A stretch of DNA of 5,016 nucleotides from Acidobacteriota bacterium (GCA_022545645.1 JACZQQ010000198.1:1-5016), one strand, 5' to 3'; positions 1 through 5,016 are shown, counted from the stretch's first letter. The notes: a model not told the origin generated them from the sequence alone. Numbers and translations are program-made.

Positions 1-359
1 GCAATACACCCGGGCAAGAGAAAATTGTCGCGGGTGGTCAGGGCACTGAAGGGCAGCGCCGGTAGAGCATTCACCAGGGTTCCCGGGCGAAGCGGAAGAA
101 AGCCCAGAACCTTCTTCTTGCCGACCACCAGAGACTGCAAGCCGACATCGGCCTTTTCAGGACCACTGACCTTCACGATGTGACGCGTGGCTTCGTCCAC
201 CTTAGCCCAGACCCAACCGTCGTCCTGGCCCACAACCAGGGGAGCTTCGGAGGACTCAGCACTTTCTCCTGTTTCGTGCCAGGGGAGATGGGCAGGTTCT
301 GACTTCCCTCCGTCGCCGAGAAAGACTGGATAAATCTCGAACAAATATTGTGTTTTCAT
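1..359 (-). CDS. Unrecognised soluble protein, N-terminal 119 residues (cut by left edge)
   Basis: An open frame with no stop runs from an ATG at 359-357 off the left edge, giving 119 residues plus a partial codon. The start is supported by AGGA at 370-367, seven bases upstream. There is no signal peptide or membrane segment, so the visible part looks cytoplasmic. Residues 19-40 are a Ser/Glu/Pro-rich, probably flexible stretch. After it the chain looks beta-rich, with short alternating hydrophobic strands: DGWVWAKV at 47-54, LVNALPALPF at 95-104 and RDNFLLPG at 110-117. The pattern of a strand, an Asn-containing turn, a short Leu/Pro segment and an acidic turn before a last strand is faintly like an FHA-type beta-sandwich, but this is a guess from shape and I do not recognise the family. 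It lies 52 bases downstream of the small HTH gene on the same strand, with no terminator between, so co-transcription is likely. That it is a gene is fairly sure; its function is unknown. Confidence 0.62.
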   Translation of the reverse strand, partial: MKTQYLFEIYPVFLGDGGKSEPAHLPWHETGESAESSEAPLVVGQDDGWVWAKVDEATRHIVKVSGPEKADVGLQSLVVGKKKVLGFLPLRPGTLVNALPALPFSALTTRDNFLLPGCI

Positions 360-363
360 ATTC

Positions 364-372
364 AAATCCTAT
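364..372 (-). promoter_or_regulatory. Ribosome binding site of the left-edge gene, in a repeated leader
   Basis: On the minus strand ATAGGATTT occupies 372-364 and contains AGGA at 370-367, seven bases before the ATG at 359. The same nine bases precede the upstream HTH gene at 684-676. The site supports the ATG chosen for the partial gene. Confidence 0.55.
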
Positions 373-411
373 TTTCTTCGAAAGTTCTGTCGAATGAGTC
401 GCCAGCGGCGC

Positions 412-669
412 TCAATCCAGTGCTCCCCAGCTTGATCGGTAACGTGCCCCGTCAATGAAGCGGTCGAGACTCTCCCGATCAATGGAATAGTTTCGGCCGA
501 TCTTCCAGCAATCCAGCTTGTTTCCCTTGCAGAGTCTCTGTACGACTCTGAGTTTGGCTTTGGTTATCAGCTGGTTCGGGAAAAGAATCCGTGCGGCGGT
601 GAAGGTGTTGATCAGAATCCTATTTTCCAGTTGCGATGAGAAGATCCCGGGGGGAAGCTTTTGAGCCAA
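412..669 (-). CDS. Small excisionase/MerR-like helix-turn-helix DNA-binding protein
   Basis: This 85-residue protein looks like the winged HTH module of excisionase-type and other small MerR-fold proteins (HTH_17 type). The visible pattern is TFTAARILF at 22-30 (first helix), KLRVVQRLCKGNKLDCWKIG at 39-58 (second helix and start of the wing), and GRNYSIDRESLDRFI at 58-72. The last part matches the family's usual order: Gly-Lys-Leu, Lys-x-Gly-Arg, aromatic-x-Ile, then a short Leu/Phe helix. The segment between helices 1 and 2 (31-38) is longer than usual. The start is TTG at 669-667; the frame contains no ATG, and AGGA at 682-679 lies nine bases upstream. It should bind DNA, perhaps at its own divergent promoter region. 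No integrase or att site is in view, so I read it as a regulator rather than a true excisionase. It is probably co-transcribed with the gene ending at the left edge. Confidence 0.65.
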   Translation of the reverse strand: MAQKLPPGIFSSQLENRILINTFTAARILFPNQLITKAKLRVVQRLCKGNKLDCWKIGRNYSIDRESLDRFIDGARYRSSWGALD

Positions 670-675
670 GAGCTT

Positions 676-684
676 AAATCCTAT
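676..684 (-). promoter_or_regulatory. Ribosome binding site that decides the TTG start
   Basis: ATAGGATTT at 684-676 contains AGGA at 682-679, nine bases before TTG at 669. The in-frame codons back to the TGA stop at 717-715 include no ATG, GTG or TTG, so this site fixes the unusual start. Confidence 0.55.
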
Positions 685-688
685 CCCT

Positions 689-718
689 TTTATACAATAG
701 AATAAATTGTAATGTCAC
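689..718 (-). promoter_or_regulatory. Possible proximal promoter of the small HTH gene
   Basis: On the minus strand GTGACA (718-713, five of six matches to TTGACA) and TATAAA (694-689, five of six matches to TATAAT) are separated by 18 bases. Transcription would begin near 682, almost on top of the ribosome binding site, leaving a very short leader. This makes it less convincing than the upstream pair despite good boxes. Its -10 box overlaps the inverted repeat at 693-711. Confidence 0.35.
693..711. repeat. Inverted repeat TACAAT-N7-ATTGTA
   Basis: TACAAT (693-698) and ATTGTA (706-711) are perfect 6-base arms with a 7-base centre. The site overlaps the -10 box and spacer of the proximal leftward promoter. 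Its half-site ATTGT is shared with the palindrome at 781-794, so it may be a second operator for the same regulator. The region is AT-rich, so chance is possible. Confidence 0.35.
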
Positions 719-727
719 TCAATAATA

Positions 728-739
728 CTGTTTGTACAG
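728..739. repeat. Inverted repeat CTGT-TTGT-ACAG
   Basis: CTGT (728-731) and ACAG (736-739) flank a 4-base centre, with TGTACA inside (733-738). It covers the -10 box (736-731) of the distal leftward promoter, a position suited to repression. The arms are short, so this is weak on its own. It counts mainly as the third TTGT/ACAA-type site in this control region. Confidence 0.25.
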
Positions 740-759
740 ACTTTCTAGACGAGAGTCAA
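731..759 (-). promoter_or_regulatory. Likely main promoter of the leftward HTH gene unit
   Basis: TTGACT (759-754, five of six matches) and TACAAA (736-731, four of six) are separated by the ideal 17 bases on the minus strand. The predicted start near 724 leaves a leader of about 55 bases before the TTG codon. The -35 box is immediately preceded by a T tract, the complement of the A8 at 762-769, which could act like an UP element. Confidence 0.45.
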
Positions 760-774
760 GTAAAAAAAACACTC

Positions 775-804
775 GAGACAATTGTGTTCACAATCCTGTA
801 GAAT
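775..804 (+). promoter_or_regulatory. Likely promoter of the SorC-type regulator
   Basis: GAGACA (775-780, four of six matches) and TAGAAT (799-804, five of six) are separated by 18 bases. Transcription should begin near 811, giving a leader of about 24 bases before the ATG at 835. An A8 tract (762-769) lies just upstream of the -35 box. The whole spacer is occupied by the palindrome at 781-794, so a bound regulator would block RNA polymerase. Confidence 0.45.
781..794. promoter_or_regulatory. Candidate operator, perfect palindrome ATTGTG-TT-CACAAT
   Basis: Two perfect 6-base arms (781-786 and 789-794) surround a 2-base centre. The site starts one base after the -35 box and ends four bases before the -10 box of the rightward promoter, the classic place for a repressor site. 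The most economical reading is autoregulation by the SorC-type protein encoded just downstream. The small HTH protein of the divergent gene is the alternative. The palindrome is directly visible; the identity of the binder is inferred. Confidence 0.55.
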
Positions 805-823
805 GTAGCTACGACACTAAGGC

Positions 824-828
824 AGGAG
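824..828 (+). promoter_or_regulatory. Ribosome binding site of the SorC-type regulator
   Basis: AGGAG lies six bases before the ATG at 835, a near-ideal arrangement that supports this start. Confidence 0.7.
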
Positions 829-834
829 TATTGA

Positions 835-1881
835 ATGAAACGAAAACAAGGCCGTCTTCCCGACGAGATCATTTTTGTTGTGTGTGAAAAGCTGATTAAG
901 AACGGGGAACGCCCCACGGAGATTGCCAGCTGGGTGACAGGCAGAGGATTCCCCTGCTCAAGGGAGCAGATCTACAGCATCTTTTCCAGGGGAATCGAAA
1001 AGGGGTTTCTCCGATTGTCCCCTCCTCCTGAGATCGAGCTGGCCCGGTCTCTCATGCAAAAGTACCACATCGACTTCACCGTTCTGAACGTGGGGCCTGA
1101 CACCATCGGGGCCCCGATCGTTGTGGAACAGCTCGGAGCTGCCGCAGCAGACCTGGCGGTCAGACTCATCCATGAGGTACACACCAGAACCGGCAAGAAG
1201 AGTGTACACCTGGGTTTCGGTCATGGAGAGACCGTCCAGAAGAGCGCCTGGCATTTGGGATCGCGACTCAAGAACGAGACCCAGCTGCCGGAAGAACTGG
1301 TCTTGCATGCCCTCAGTACTGGAGTGGATGTCAAACACCCTTCGGGTGCACCGGTCAGTTTCTTTTCCTTTTTTACAGAGACGAAGCCCCGTTTAAAGCT
1401 GATCGGACTTTTTGCGGAGGCCTATGTGGATCTGGAAAGCTATGAGGAATTCAAGAACAAGGCCTGGATGAGAGAAGCCTTTCAGCAAGGCCGGGCGATC
1501 GACATCGTGATGACCTCCCTGGCCTCAGCCAAGGACAAGGACAATCTATTTCGCAAGTTTATTAGGGAATCCGAGCCCAAAGACCTCGAATACTTGCGCA
1601 GTGTAGGTTGGCTGGGCGACATCATGTGGAGAACCTATTCCGAGACTGCACCCATCGTCACGGGAACCCGCGGCCGGGCAGTAACCATCTTTGAGCTGAG
1701 CGATCTCGTCGATCTGGCCCAGCAGACTGACAAACACGTTATTCTCATTGCCGGACCCTGCAGCGAGTGCTCAAGGGTAAGGACCGATGCTCTTCTTCCT
1801 CTCTTGAGGGAGCCCAGCCTGCGAGTCTGCAATCACATCGTCACCGACGCAAAGACCGCCGCTGAACTTCTTAAGGCCTGA
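835..1881 (+). CDS. SorC/DeoR-type transcriptional regulator with effector-binding domain
   Basis: This 348-residue protein has the two-part layout of the SorC family and about its usual length. Residues 10-61 form the helix-turn-helix: PTEIASWVTGRG (27-38), then the likely recognition helix SREQIYSIFSRGIEKG (42-57), which resembles the family's Ser-Arg...Gly-hydrophobic pattern. A basic tail (MKRKQGR) precedes it. From about residue 66 to the end is a sugar-phosphate-isomerase-like fold: LGAAAADLAVRLI (100-112), the phosphate-loop-like GFGHGET (127-133), VGWLGDIMWRTY around the mid-C-terminal part, and the closing HIVTDAKTAAELL (334-346). Family members usually bind a phosphorylated sugar or similar metabolite and control nearby catabolic genes. 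None is visible here, so the effector is unknown. An odd feature is CSEC (309-312) in the segment that normally follows the conserved Ala-Gly turn. The gene is alone on the plus strand, divergent from the HTH unit and convergent with glnS. A palindrome in its promoter suggests autoregulation. Confidence 0.85.
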   Translation: MKRKQGRLPDEIIFVVCEKLIKNGERPTEIASWVTGRGFPCSREQIYSIFSRGIEKGFLRLSPPPEIELARSLMQKYHIDFTVLNVGPDTIGAPIVVEQLGAAAADLAVRLIHEVHTRTGKKSVHLGFGHGETVQKSAWHLGSRLKNETQLPEELVLHALSTGVDVKHPSGAPVSFFSFFTETKPRLKLIGLFAEAYVDLESYEEFKNKAWMREAFQQGRAIDIVMTSLASAKDKDNLFRKFIRESEPKDLEYLRSVGWLGDIMWRTYSETAPIVTGTRGRAVTIFELSDLVDLAQQTDKHVILIAGPCSECSRVRTDALLPLLREPSLRVCNHIVTDAKTAAELLKA

Positions 1882-1932
1882 GGCCAGAGGCGAAAGGAGG
1901 ACGAACACCCGCGCCCGGATTGATCGACTCAC

Positions 1933-3636
1933 CTATTTCTTCGACTGTTGATTCTGCTTCTCGATCTTGGCCCACGAGTCCCGCAGGGTGACGGTGCGAT
2001 TGAAGACCGGTGCTTCCGGGGTGGAATCTACGGAATCGACACAGAAATAGCCCTGTCTCTCAAACTGGTATCGACTTCCCGGCTGTGCGCCTTTTAGACT
2101 GGGCTCAACCCGGCAGGAGGTGAGTGTCACCAAAGAATCGGGGTTCAGCGAGTCCCGGAAATCAGCCCCCCCCTCTTCCGGATTCTCTTTCACGAAGAGG
2201 CGATCGTAGAGGCGGACTTCGACCTGAAGCGAGTGGGCCGCTGAAACCCAGTGGATGGTTGCCTTGACCTTGCGTCCATCCGGAGAGGAGCCCCCTTTTG
2301 TGGCCGGGTCATAGGTACAGCGCAATTCCACCACTTCGCCTGTCTTTTCATCTTTCACCACATCCACGCACTTCACGAAATAGGCGTATCGCAGCCGCAC
2401 CTCGCGACCGGGAGCCAGACGGTAAAACTTTTTGGGCGGATCCTCCCGAAAGTCCTCCTGCTCGATGTAGAGAACTCGTGAGAAAGGGACTTTGCGCGAG
2501 CCTGCCGCAGGATCCTCCGGATTGTTCACCGCCTCCAACTCTTCTTCCTGATCCTCCGGATAGTTTTCAATCACCACCCGAAGGGGGCGCAGCACCGCCA
2601 TGACCCGGGGAGAGTGTCGATTCAAATCGTCCCGCAGGTGGTGCTCCAGCAGGGCCACGCTGATCACGGTGTCTCTTTTGGCCACACCAATCTGCTCACA
2701 GAAGTTGCGGATGACCTCCGGCGTATAGCCACGTCGCCGCAACCCGCTAAGGGTTGGCATCCTGGGATCGTCCCATCCCGACACATGACCCTCCTTCACC
2801 AATTCCAGAAGCTTTCGCTTGCTCAGCACCGTGTAGCTGATATTGAGGCGTGCGAACTCGATCTGCTGGGGATGGGAATCGAGATTCAACTCATCCAGCA
2901 CCCAGTCATAGAGGGGACGGTGATCCTCGAATTCGAGCGTACAAAGAGAATGGGTGATCCCCTCCAGGGAGTCGGAAAGAGAATGGGCATAATCGTACAT
3001 CGGATAAATCAACCACTTGTCGCCGGTCCGGTGATGGGGCACCTGTCGTATCCGGTACAGGGTGGGATCTCTCATATTGAGATTGGGCGAGGCCATGTCG
3101 ATTTTGGCCCGAAGCACGTGAGAGCCATCCTCGAACTCTCCTGCCCGCATCCCTTCGAACAGCTTCAAGTTCTCCTCTACCGATCTGGTCCGGTAGGGAC
3201 TGTCCTTGCCCGGCTCGCTCAGAGTCCCCCGGTACTCCCGAATGTCCTGTGCGCTCAAACTGCAAACGTAGGCCTTGCCCTTCTGGATGAGCTGCACCGC
3301 ATACTGATAAAGCTGGTCAAAATAATCCGAAGCATAAAAGAGCCGATCCTCCCAATCGAATCCTAACCAGCGAACGTCTCTTTTGATGGATTCCTCATAT
3401 TCGGCCTCCTCCTTGATGGGATTGGTATCATCGAAGCGAAGATTGCAAACACCTCCCTCGTTCTCGGCAGCGATACCAAAGTTGAGGCAGATCGATTTGG
3501 CGTGCCCGATATGCAGGTAACCGTTGGGCTCAGGTGGAAATCGGGTCACCACGCGGCCCTGGTGTTTATTCGTCTTTAGATCTTCCGCGACTTTGGCCCG
3601 AATAAAATCCAGGGAGGGGGAGGGTGGATCACTCAC
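1933..3636 (-). CDS. glnS: Glutaminyl-tRNA synthetase (GlnRS, EC 6.1.1.18)
   Basis: This cytoplasmic class I enzyme attaches glutamine to tRNA-Gln using ATP. The 567 residues align almost end to end with my memory of E. coli GlnRS (554). The signature PPEPNGYLHIGHAKS is at 34-48 with HIGH at 42-45. The KMSKS-type loop is VLSKRK (270-275), where E. coli has MSKRK. Residues Y214, H218, C232 and Q258 correspond to the E. coli glutamine-pocket residues Tyr211, His215, Cys229 and Gln255, and R32 to the discriminating Arg30. The two-barrel anticodon-binding region follows from about 340, including DGRKVK, IHWVSAAHS, VRLYDRLF and near the end FERQGYFCVDS and FNRTVTLRDSWAK. A short acidic insert (PEDQEEELEAVNNPEDP) lies in the first barrel. 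The start is GTG at 3636-3634: the N terminus aligns residue for residue with E. coli from there, and no ATG is nearby. It overlaps the RND stop by four bases (GTGA) with only a weak Shine-Dalgarno sequence, so translation is probably coupled. The stop is TAG. Confidence 0.98.
   Translation of the reverse strand: MSDPPSPSLDFIRAKVAEDLKTNKHQGRVVTRFPPEPNGYLHIGHAKSICLNFGIAAENEGGVCNLRFDDTNPIKEEAEYEESIKRDVRWLGFDWEDRLFYASDYFDQLYQYAVQLIQKGKAYVCSLSAQDIREYRGTLSEPGKDSPYRTRSVEENLKLFEGMRAGEFEDGSHVLRAKIDMASPNLNMRDPTLYRIRQVPHHRTGDKWLIYPMYDYAHSLSDSLEGITHSLCTLEFEDHRPLYDWVLDELNLDSHPQQIEFARLNISYTVLSKRKLLELVKEGHVSGWDDPRMPTLSGLRRRGYTPEVIRNFCEQIGVAKRDTVISVALLEHHLRDDLNRHSPRVMAVLRPLRVVIENYPEDQEEELEAVNNPEDPAAGSRKVPFSRVLYIEQEDFREDPPKKFYRLAPGREVRLRYAYFVKCVDVVKDEKTGEVVELRCTYDPATKGGSSPDGRKVKATIHWVSAAHSLQVEVRLYDRLFVKENPEEGGADFRDSLNPDSLVTLTSCRVEPSLKGAQPGSRYQFERQGYFCVDSVDSTPEAPVFNRTVTLRDSWAKIEKQNQQSKK
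3633..3636 (-). other. GTGA stop/start overlap coupling the RND pump to glnS
   Basis: On the minus strand the four bases GTGA hold both the GTG start of glnS (3636-3634) and the TGA stop of the RND gene (3635-3633). No good Shine-Dalgarno sequence precedes the GTG within 20 bases. This suggests that ribosomes finishing the pump gene reinitiate on glnS. The two genes must share a transcript across this point unless glnS also has an internal promoter. Confidence 0.8.
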
Positions 3637-5016
3637 GAGGTTTGGCCCATTGCGGGTTCCACAGCAGGATCCAGCTTTTCCTGGCGACGACCGAAGCGCA
3701 CTTTCTCCATGGTCAGAAAGAGAGTGGGGACCAGGAACAGGGTAATCAAGGTGGAGGAAATCAGGCCTCCGATGAGAACCCGGGCCATGGGAGCCTGCAG
3801 TTCCGCGCCCTCGCCAATTCCGAGAGCCATGGGCGTGAGTCCCAAAACAGTGGTCAGTGTGGTCATCAAAATGGGGCGCAGTCGCCGGCGCCCACCCGTG
3901 ACCAGTGAATCCACCAGAGAGAATCCGTGGTCTCGCTGCAGCTGCAGGACATAATCCACCAATACGATGGCATTGTTGACGGCGATCCCCACCAGCATGA
4001 TCACCCCGACGAAGGCCTGAATATTAAAGGACGTATCGGTCAAAAAGAGCACTAAGACAACTCCTATAGAGGCCAGGGGCAGGGAGAACATGATCAGGAA
4101 GGGATACCTGAAGGACTCAAACTGGGCGGCCATGACCAGGTAAACCAGGATGACGGCCAGGAGGAAGCTGAGTTGCAGGTAGAAGAAGGCCTCCTGCTGT
4201 TCTTCCCACTCACCGGAAAAAACAATGGCCAGATCAGGCGGCACATTCAGAGAGCGGAGCTCCTCCTGAAACTCACCCACGATGGACCCAATGTCGCGAG
4301 TTCCTGAGAGATTGCCCGAAACAGTGACGATTCTCTGCTGATCCTTTCGCTGGATTGCCAGAGGGCCCTCACTGCGTTCCAATCGGACCAGAGATTGGAG
4401 CGGGACCACAAGTCCGCTGGGTGTCTGGATGGGAATGGCCATCACATCTTCACTGCTCAATCGGTCTTTTTCCTGGTAACGGACCAGGATCTGGTACTCC
4501 TCGCCTCCTTCTCTGAAGTAAGTAGCCGTTGCGCCCCCCACACTGGTCCGGATGGTGGTGGCGATATCAGAGACTGAAAGTCCCATGGTTGCCACCTTGT
4601 CCCGGTCGATCAGGATTCGGCTTTCGGGACGTCCCGCGCTTCGGCTGATACGGGCATCCGAGACCCCTTCAATCGACTCCATCAACCTCTTGAGCTGGAC
4701 TCCCAGGGCGGCACTTTCGGATAGGTCGTAGCCTCGAATGTTCAGGGACAGGCGGTCTCCACCACCCTGCCCCCCTCGCATCATGAAACCGCCGCCGCCG
4801 GCACGGATGCGCGAAATCACACCGGGGAACTTGTCAAAAGCCGGCTGCAGGGCCCGAGCAATTTCCTGGCTGCCCCGCAAGCGCTCTGACTGAGGAACCA
4901 GGCTCAAACGGATCGAGGCCGTGTGTACACTGGCACTTTGCCAGCCACCGGCTGAGCCCACCTCCGTCATGATGTTTTCGACCTCCGGTACCAGCGCCTG
5001 AATAATCTCCTCGGCA
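3633..5016 (-). CDS. RND-family efflux transporter (HAE/AcrB type), C-terminal 460 residues, cut by right edge
   Basis: The frame stays open to the right edge, so this is the C-terminal part of a protein that normally has about 1,000-1,050 residues. An ATG at 4970 lies inside conserved porter-domain sequence and is not the start. The family exports drugs, detergents or metals across the inner membrane using proton flow, usually with a periplasmic adaptor and an outer-membrane channel. Counting from the edge, residues 1 to about 270 are the second periplasmic loop: SIRLSLVPQSER, a Gly/Met-rich linker (73-86), ILIDRDKVATMGLS and FREGGEEYQILVRY. Five membrane helices follow at about 277-296, 305-325, 333-356, 379-399 and 410-434, equivalent to TM8-TM12. 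Hallmarks are YLVMAAQFESF, VGIAVNNAIVLVDY (TM10), LRPILMTTLTTVLGLTPMAL (TM11) and GEGAELQAPMA. TM10 has Asn where AcrB has Lys940, as in many non-AcrB members, while the TM11 Arg is kept. The C-terminal tail is short and charged. The substrate cannot be told. It overlaps glnS by four bases. Confidence 0.96.
   Translation of the reverse strand, partial: AEEIIQALVPEVENIMTEVGSAGGWQSASVHTASIRLSLVPQSERLRGSQEIARALQPAFDKFPGVISRIRAGGGGFMMRGGQGGGDRLSLNIRGYDLSESAALGVQLKRLMESIEGVSDARISRSAGRPESRILIDRDKVATMGLSVSDIATTIRTSVGGATATYFREGGEEYQILVRYQEKDRLSSEDVMAIPIQTPSGLVVPLQSLVRLERSEGPLAIQRKDQQRIVTVSGNLSGTRDIGSIVGEFQEELRSLNVPPDLAIVFSGEWEEQQEAFFYLQLSFLLAVILVYLVMAAQFESFRYPFLIMFSLPLASIGVVLVLFLTDTSFNIQAFVGVIMLVGIAVNNAIVLVDYVLQLQRDHGFSLVDSLVTGGRRRLRPILMTTLTTVLGLTPMALGIGEGAELQAPMARVLIGGLISSTLITLFLVPTLFLTMEKVRFGRRQEKLDPAVEPAMGQTS

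Noticed and set aside
400..410. CGCC-AGC-GGCG hairpin just after the HTH gene as a terminator.
   Set aside because: The 4-bp stem is too weak, it has no T run on the minus strand, and it lies between genes that look co-transcribed.
781..794. Palindrome read as a lac operator or CRP site.
   Set aside because: The outer arms resemble the lac operator, but the centre is two bases instead of the longer lac spacing, and the CRP pattern TGTGA-N6-TCACA is not met.
805..812. GTAGCTAC palindrome next to the predicted transcription start.
   Set aside because: It is eight bases long, has no second copy and is short enough to occur by chance.
958..1338. Minus-strand open frames inside the SorC-type gene, and similar ones at 1546-1832.
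   Set aside because: They are antisense to a coherent domain protein and have unnatural composition.
1875..1885. GGCC-TGA-GGCC hairpin at the end of the SorC-type gene as a terminator.
   Set aside because: It has only four stem pairs, a three-base loop and no following T run on either strand. I see no supported terminator in the 1882-1932 convergent gap.
1893..1900. Near-perfect Shine-Dalgarno sequence AAAGGAGG after the SorC-type gene.
   Set aside because: No ATG, GTG or TTG lies at a workable distance, and the next TTG opens only a short antisense frame in glnS.
2511..2561. Direct repeat GATCCTCCGGAT, two copies 39 bases apart.
   Set aside because: Both copies encode Pro-Glu-Asp in an acidic insert of GlnRS. 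With only two short copies, this is most simply coincidence or a minor local expansion.
2614..3366. Long plus-strand open frame (250 codons) opposite glnS.
   Set aside because: It is fully antisense to strongly conserved GlnRS sequence, has no convincing ribosome binding site and encodes no recognisable domain. Long antisense frames are expected opposite codon-biased genes.
3612..3627. G-rich run that might form a quadruplex at the start of glnS.
   Set aside because: There are only three runs of three or more G plus one GG. It is explained by Pro/Ser codons of the GlnRS N terminus, and on the transcript it is C-rich.
3624..4577. Several short plus-strand frames opposite the RND gene.
   Set aside because: The opposite strand encodes canonical RND motifs throughout, and the frames overlap one another without plausible starts.
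4968..4970. ATG as start of the RND gene.
   Set aside because: The frame continues upstream to the window edge with family-like residues (ALVPEVENIM before TEVGSAGG). The protein would otherwise lack its N-terminal half.

Overview
The window is about 5 kb of ordinary-looking bacterial chromosome with dense coding on both strands. It holds five protein genes, two of them cut by the window edges. Coding GC is moderate to high, Shine-Dalgarno sequences are of the AGGA/AGGAG type, and the divergent promoter region near 690-800 is AT-rich. A bacterial-type glutaminyl-tRNA synthetase and an HAE-type RND efflux pump point to a Gram-negative (two-membrane) bacterium that charges tRNA-Gln directly. 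I cannot assign a phylum; the divergence of the regulator and the two left-hand genes suggests a lineage away from well-studied model species. I see no rRNA, tRNA, CRISPR array, insertion sequence or phage structural gene.

Left part (1-669, minus strand). A small DNA-binding protein with an excisionase/MerR-like helix-turn-helix fold (412-669, TTG start) is followed 52 bases later by an unrecognised soluble protein that runs off the left edge (1-359). The two look like one short transcription unit. Both start sites sit behind the same nine-base leader, ATAGGATTT.

Control region (670-834). Back-to-back promoter-like elements drive the small HTH gene leftward and a SorC/DeoR-type regulator rightward. 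The two inner -35 boxes lie 15 bp apart around an A8 tract. Three inverted repeats built from TTGT/ACAA half-sites overlap the promoters. The best is a perfect ATTGTG-TT-CACAAT lying exactly between the -35 and -10 boxes of the rightward promoter. This looks like a self-regulating divergent switch, and it is the most interesting part of the window.

Middle (835-1881, plus strand). A 348-residue regulator has an N-terminal helix-turn-helix and a C-terminal SorC-type effector-binding domain. No sugar-metabolism gene accompanies it. It converges with glnS across a 51-bp gap that has no clear terminator.

Right part (1933-5016, minus strand). The C-terminal half of an RND efflux transporter (3633 to beyond 5016) is followed, with a 4-base GTGA stop/start overlap, by a full-length glutaminyl-tRNA synthetase (1933-3636). 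The overlap and the weak Shine-Dalgarno sequence at the GTG start imply translational coupling of a housekeeping tRNA synthetase to an efflux pump. That pairing is unusual but not evidence of a new system.
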